From: Euryarchaeota archaeon UBA88
GTDB lineage: Archaea; Thermoplasmatota; Poseidoniia; Poseidoniales; Poseidoniaceae
DNA: 8,757 nt
Assembly (NCBI GenBank): GCA_002499545.1
Contig: DAME01000049.1
Coordinates: 1-8,757 of the forward strand
Direction of reading: 5' to 3'
Shown: in pieces, positions 6,757 to 8,757 of the stretch
Layout: each line of letters begins with the position of its first letter
Position numbering within the stretch: position 1 is the stretch's first letter
Program-made: the position numbers and the translations under genes
The notes under the pieces: model-generated
Database searches by the model: none
What the model was told of the DNA's origin: nothing
The model's input: the letters and a program-made list of their open reading frames with translations, nothing else

Positions 6757-7101
6757 ATGGTTGAAATCCAATGTCCTCATTGTGAAAAAAATGTGGAATT
6801 GGAAGATGGAAGTTTTGGGGTGTTTGATTGCCCACATTGCGCTGAAGAATTCGAATGGGAAATGGATGAAAAAACGTTTCAATTTGAATTCATAACAGCA
6901 TTGAAATTTTTCTCTATCACTTCATGTATTTTTTACCTGTTAGCGTTTTCAGTGCTGTTGCTTGATGGACCGTTTGATCTTGGTGAGACCTTCATATTGA
7001 CAATGTATGTCTTCTTCTTGACTGCGCCGATATGGATACCGTTGGCATTCGTTCCATACCTCATATACTGGTTAAAAAATCGAATGGCGAAACCAGAATA
7101 G
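6757..7101 (+). CDS. Zinc-ribbon protein with two membrane helices
   Basis: A 114-residue protein. The N-terminus is a compact zinc ribbon: CPHC at residues 6-9 and CPHC at 25-28, spaced by an acidic stretch with GSFGVFD, so four cysteines can bind one zinc. A short acidic linker (EEFEWEMDEKTFQFEF) leads to two hydrophobic segments (about 44-66 and 73-101), then a basic tail, NRMAKPE. The layout suggests a cytosolic ribbon tethered to the membrane. I chose the ATG at 6757 (MVEIQCPHC) because zinc ribbons of this type usually begin a few residues before the first cysteine; the ATG at 6742 would add MRRWI. The gene is AT-rich compared with the minus-strand genes. The ribbon is clear; its partner (nucleic acid or protein) is unknown. 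Confidence 0.8.
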   Translation: MVEIQCPHCEKNVELEDGSFGVFDCPHCAEEFEWEMDEKTFQFEFITALKFFSITSCIFYLLAFSVLLLDGPFDLGETFILTMYVFFLTAPIWIPLAFVPYLIYWLKNRMAKPE

Positions 7102-7213
7102 CACGAGTCAAATAGCGCATTATGTGCCCATCCAATTTATTATTCGGCCCAAACAAAAGTCAATCGTTGATGATTTTGATATCAATATAAACAGTTCAAA
7201 ACAATGATCTTCA
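7102..7213. other. Convergent AT-rich intergenic region
   Basis: 112 bases lie between the plus-strand zinc-ribbon gene and the 3' end of the minus-strand tRNA. Both transcripts must end here. There are short T-runs on each strand (TTTATTATT near 7137-7145 on plus; TTGTTTTGAAC and TTTATATT near 7187-7206 on minus) that could act as archaeal T-tract terminators. A 10-bp perfect palindrome, TTGATATCAA, lies at 7176-7185. No open reading frame is evident. Confidence 0.4.
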
Positions 7214-7290
7214 TGGCGGACGTGCCAGGATTTGAACCCGGGATCTTCGGCTTAGGAGGCCAACGCATTATCCAGCTGTGCTACACGCCC
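7214..7290 (-). tRNA. tRNA-Arg (anticodon CCU)
   Basis: A complete 77-base cloverleaf including an encoded CCA end. Acceptor stem GGGCGTG pairs with CACGTCC; the D-arm is GCAC/ATGC with loop AGCTGGATA; the anticodon stem TTGGC/GCCGA encloses loop CTCCTAA, giving CCU at positions 34-36; the variable loop is AGATC; the T-arm CCGGG/CCTGG has loop TTCAAAT. A20 and C35, the usual arginine identity elements, are present, and the discriminator is G73. There is no intron. Oddly, the third acceptor pair is G3:U70 (window positions 7288 and 7220), the classic identity element for alanyl-tRNA synthetase. The 5' end lies 22 bases after the stop of the RFC-like gene on the same strand, so it may be processed from the same transcript. 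Confidence 0.95.
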
Positions 7291-7312
7291 AGCCGTTCCA
7301 GCGGCGACGCCA

Positions 7313-8458
7313 TCAAGACGCTTTCGCAGCATTCATGTGTTGCCCGATAGCAGCCACTTCAAACAGGAACCGTTCCAACTCGATGCGCCCCTGCATGCTA
7401 CGGCGTAGAGCAACATCGCATCGAGAAAGCGAAACCAGTATTTCCGAAAGCAGAGCGTCGTCCAGATGAAGGCGTCCTTCGGTAAGGACCCGGTGGAAAT
7501 GAGTGACTACTTCCTCTGCCTCAAGGTGGTGTTCGGCCATGATCGTATCAAGAATTCCCATTGCGCCTTTGAGAACCCGCATGTTCTTAGTGCCTTCTTT
7601 TTCCCATTTCCATTCGTGAACACGATTACGTAATGCTTCTTCAAGAATACGTTGAATTTCTCTCAATGACGTTGCTGATAGAAGGTGCTGGAGATTTTTA
7701 CGGTCATCGAGAAGATCTCGGGTTGCAAGCAGTTCGGTGATGAAAATCGCTTTTCGAAGGTTTCCTGAAGCAACGTGCGCGATATCGCCTATGATGCCGC
7801 GAACCGGCCGAATGCCTTCCTCATCGACAATTTGATTGAGACGCTGCTCAATCATTGAACGGCTACTGCGTGGAAGACGGATATGTTGGGTCCGGCTGCG
7901 AAGTGCTTCAATCATCCGTGAGGGGGTGTGTGCAGTGAAAATGAAACGTGCACTGCCGCTGCTTATCTCCATCATGCGTCGCAAATACGACTGGCGAATG
8001 GTCCCCAGGTGATCTGCATCTTCAATGACAATGAGGCGAGATACGGGTGCTCTGGCATCTGAGTCATGCGTTGATTCCTCGCCTGCGGGGGGCGGTGTTG
8101 CGGCATCAACTTTGGAGAACGTGTGATCGAAAGCGTCCAAACTGGTTCTGCCTGCAAGCGTATCTTCAGAACCGCTGCCTTCTGGGCGGAGAAAGGTCTC
8201 AAATTTCGACATCGCACCAGCTGAACGGGCGAGGTCACGCGCTTGCAGAATATGCGTGCGGGCTTCCCATGATGGCCCGAGCACTTGACGGGCCAAGAGG
8301 CGAACGACTGCTGTTTTACCAACACCGGACGGCCCGGAAAGGAGAAGATGAGGCGGGTTTGCCTGCAGCGAAGTTCTTCGTAAGGTCGTACGAACCGGTT
8401 CAGGCAGCAGTAACTCCTCAAACAAATGAGGTGCTTTCACTGCTAGCCAAGACGACAT
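7313..8458 (-). CDS. Divergent RFC small-subunit-like AAA+ ATPase (clamp loader type)
   Basis: A 381-residue AAA+ protein that matches the replication factor C/clamp-loader layout. Walker A is GPSGVGKT (residues 42-49). Walker B reads LIVIEDAD (142-149) where the family has DEAD, so the acidic pair is swapped. The sensor 1 region is ARFIFTAHTPSRMIEALRSRTQHIRLP (170-196), with H177 at the usual Asn position and SRT (188-190) in place of the arginine-finger SRC. Sensor 2 is SGNLRKAI (231-238). The C-terminal helical collar follows. The usual N-terminal WxEKYRP is degenerate (WLAVKAPHLFEELL). A polar insert at about 91-138, containing TPPPAGEESTHDSD, makes it longer than a typical small subunit (about 320-330). 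It is probably a second, specialised RFC subunit with weakened ATPase, loading PCNA with a canonical partner encoded elsewhere. It lies 59 bases after rpoP and 22 before the tRNA. Confidence 0.85.
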   Translation of the reverse strand: MSSWLAVKAPHLFEELLLPEPVRTTLRRTSLQANPPHLLLSGPSGVGKTAVVRLLARQVLGPSWEARTHILQARDLARSAGAMSKFETFLRPEGSGSEDTLAGRTSLDAFDHTFSKVDAATPPPAGEESTHDSDARAPVSRLIVIEDADHLGTIRQSYLRRMMEISSGSARFIFTAHTPSRMIEALRSRTQHIRLPRSSRSMIEQRLNQIVDEEGIRPVRGIIGDIAHVASGNLRKAIFITELLATRDLLDDRKNLQHLLSATSLREIQRILEEALRNRVHEWKWEKEGTKNMRVLKGAMGILDTIMAEHHLEAEEVVTHFHRVLTEGRLHLDDALLSEILVSLSRCDVALRRSMQGRIELERFLFEVAAIGQHMNAAKAS

Positions 8459-8517
8459 GATGGTCTGTTACGGCCAACGGTCTTTCAACCCTGCGCGGTG
8501 AGACTCAGAGAGTGGAA

Positions 8518-8667
8518 TCACTCAGCCTTGATACGCTTGGTACCAGCTCGGCGGAGTTTCATGAAGATGCGGGAGCCGCATGCCTTGCAACTGATTCCGT
8601 TGCGTTCGCGATGGAAGGATTCGATATTTCCGCATACTGCGCATTTGTAATCTACAAGTTCAACCAT
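8518..8667 (-). CDS. rpoP: DNA-directed RNA polymerase subunit Rpo12 (RpoP)
   Basis: A 49-residue protein, MVELVDYKCAVCG at the start and GTKRIKAE at the end. Zinc-binding pairs are C9-x2-C12 and C27-x2-C30, the second within CKACGSRIFMKLRR. The CGSRI block followed by a basic C-terminus matches archaeal Rpo12/eukaryotic Rpb12, and 49 residues is normal length. Rpo12 bridges Rpo2, Rpo3 and Rpo10 in the archaeal RNA polymerase and supports promoter opening. The ATG at 8667 gives the expected short N-terminus before the first zinc knuckle. No TATA box is seen in the 90 bases before it, so it is probably transcribed from further upstream, in euryarchaea often together with ribosomal protein L37Ae. 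The downstream RFC-like gene starts 59 bases after its stop. This gene is the strongest sign that the window is archaeal. Confidence 0.9.
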   Translation of the reverse strand: MVELVDYKCAVCGNIESFHRERNGISCKACGSRIFMKLRRAGTKRIKAE

Positions 8668-8757
8668 CTACTTCGACCCAACCTACGCGAACTGCCACCC
8701 TTTCTTGAACATGTCCCTCGTGAAATCAACGGTTTGAATCGCTGAATCGACTCACTG

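Noticed and set aside
7176..7185. TTGATATCAA palindrome considered as an operator
   Set aside because: It lies in a convergent gap with no promoter to control; a 10-base AT-rich palindrome can arise by chance.
8512..8745. 77-codon plus-strand frame at the right edge
   Set aside because: It is antisense to rpoP, whose minus-strand product has the full Rpo12 zinc motifs.
8726..8757. Possible 3' end of an upstream minus-strand gene (ending VSRFSDSNR before a TGA)
   Set aside because: Ribosomal protein L37Ae often precedes rpoP in euryarchaea, but nine residues do not show its usual C-terminus, so no call is made.
1..8757. CRISPR array, insertion sequence, rRNA or defence system
   Set aside because: No spaced direct repeats, transposase, integrase, terminal inverted repeats or rRNA-like stretches were seen on either strand.

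Overview
The window looks like a piece of an archaeal chromosome, most likely a marine planktonic euryarchaeon of the Marine Group II/III (Poseidoniia) type. Direct support for Archaea is an Rpo12 (RpoP) RNA polymerase subunit, a clamp-loader (RFC)-type AAA+ ATPase, and a consensus archaeal TATA box 26 bases upstream of a start codon. The marine group assignment is inference: it rests on small zinc-ribbon/membrane proteins and on a bacterial/eukaryal-type glycerolipid acyltransferase in an archaeal setting. No mobile element, CRISPR array or rRNA is visible.

Layout from right to left, following the dominant minus strand. At the right edge lie rpoP (8518-8667), a divergent RFC-like ATPase (7313-8458) and, 22 bases after it, a tRNA-Arg(CCU) gene (7214-7290). 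This is an information-processing cluster. An AT-rich island (about 6360-7210) carries the only plus-strand genes: a 56-residue two-helix membrane protein with a clear Shine-Dalgarno site, and a zinc-ribbon protein with two membrane helices. Left of a divergent intergenic region, the minus strand resumes with a four-helix membrane protein of unknown function (4731-6263). A fumarate reductase/aspartate oxidase-fold flavoprotein that appears to lack the family's substrate-binding residues follows it closely. Next come a 68-residue two-helix protein with its own TATA box, a cysteine-free thioredoxin-fold-like protein, a HIT-family hydrolase and a PlsC-type acyltransferase with C-terminal membrane helices. 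The last two overlap by 4 bases (ATGA).

How the genes may work together: the HIT/acyltransferase pair is tightly coupled and points to membrane lipid or acyl metabolism. The membrane protein/flavoprotein pair is probably one transcription unit and may form a membrane-associated redox module of unknown substrate. The most notable points are the G3:U70 pair (the alanine identity element) in the arginine tRNA, the loss of the dicarboxylate-site residues in the flavoprotein, the acyltransferase in an archaeal genome, and the swapped acidic residues in Walker B of the RFC-like protein.
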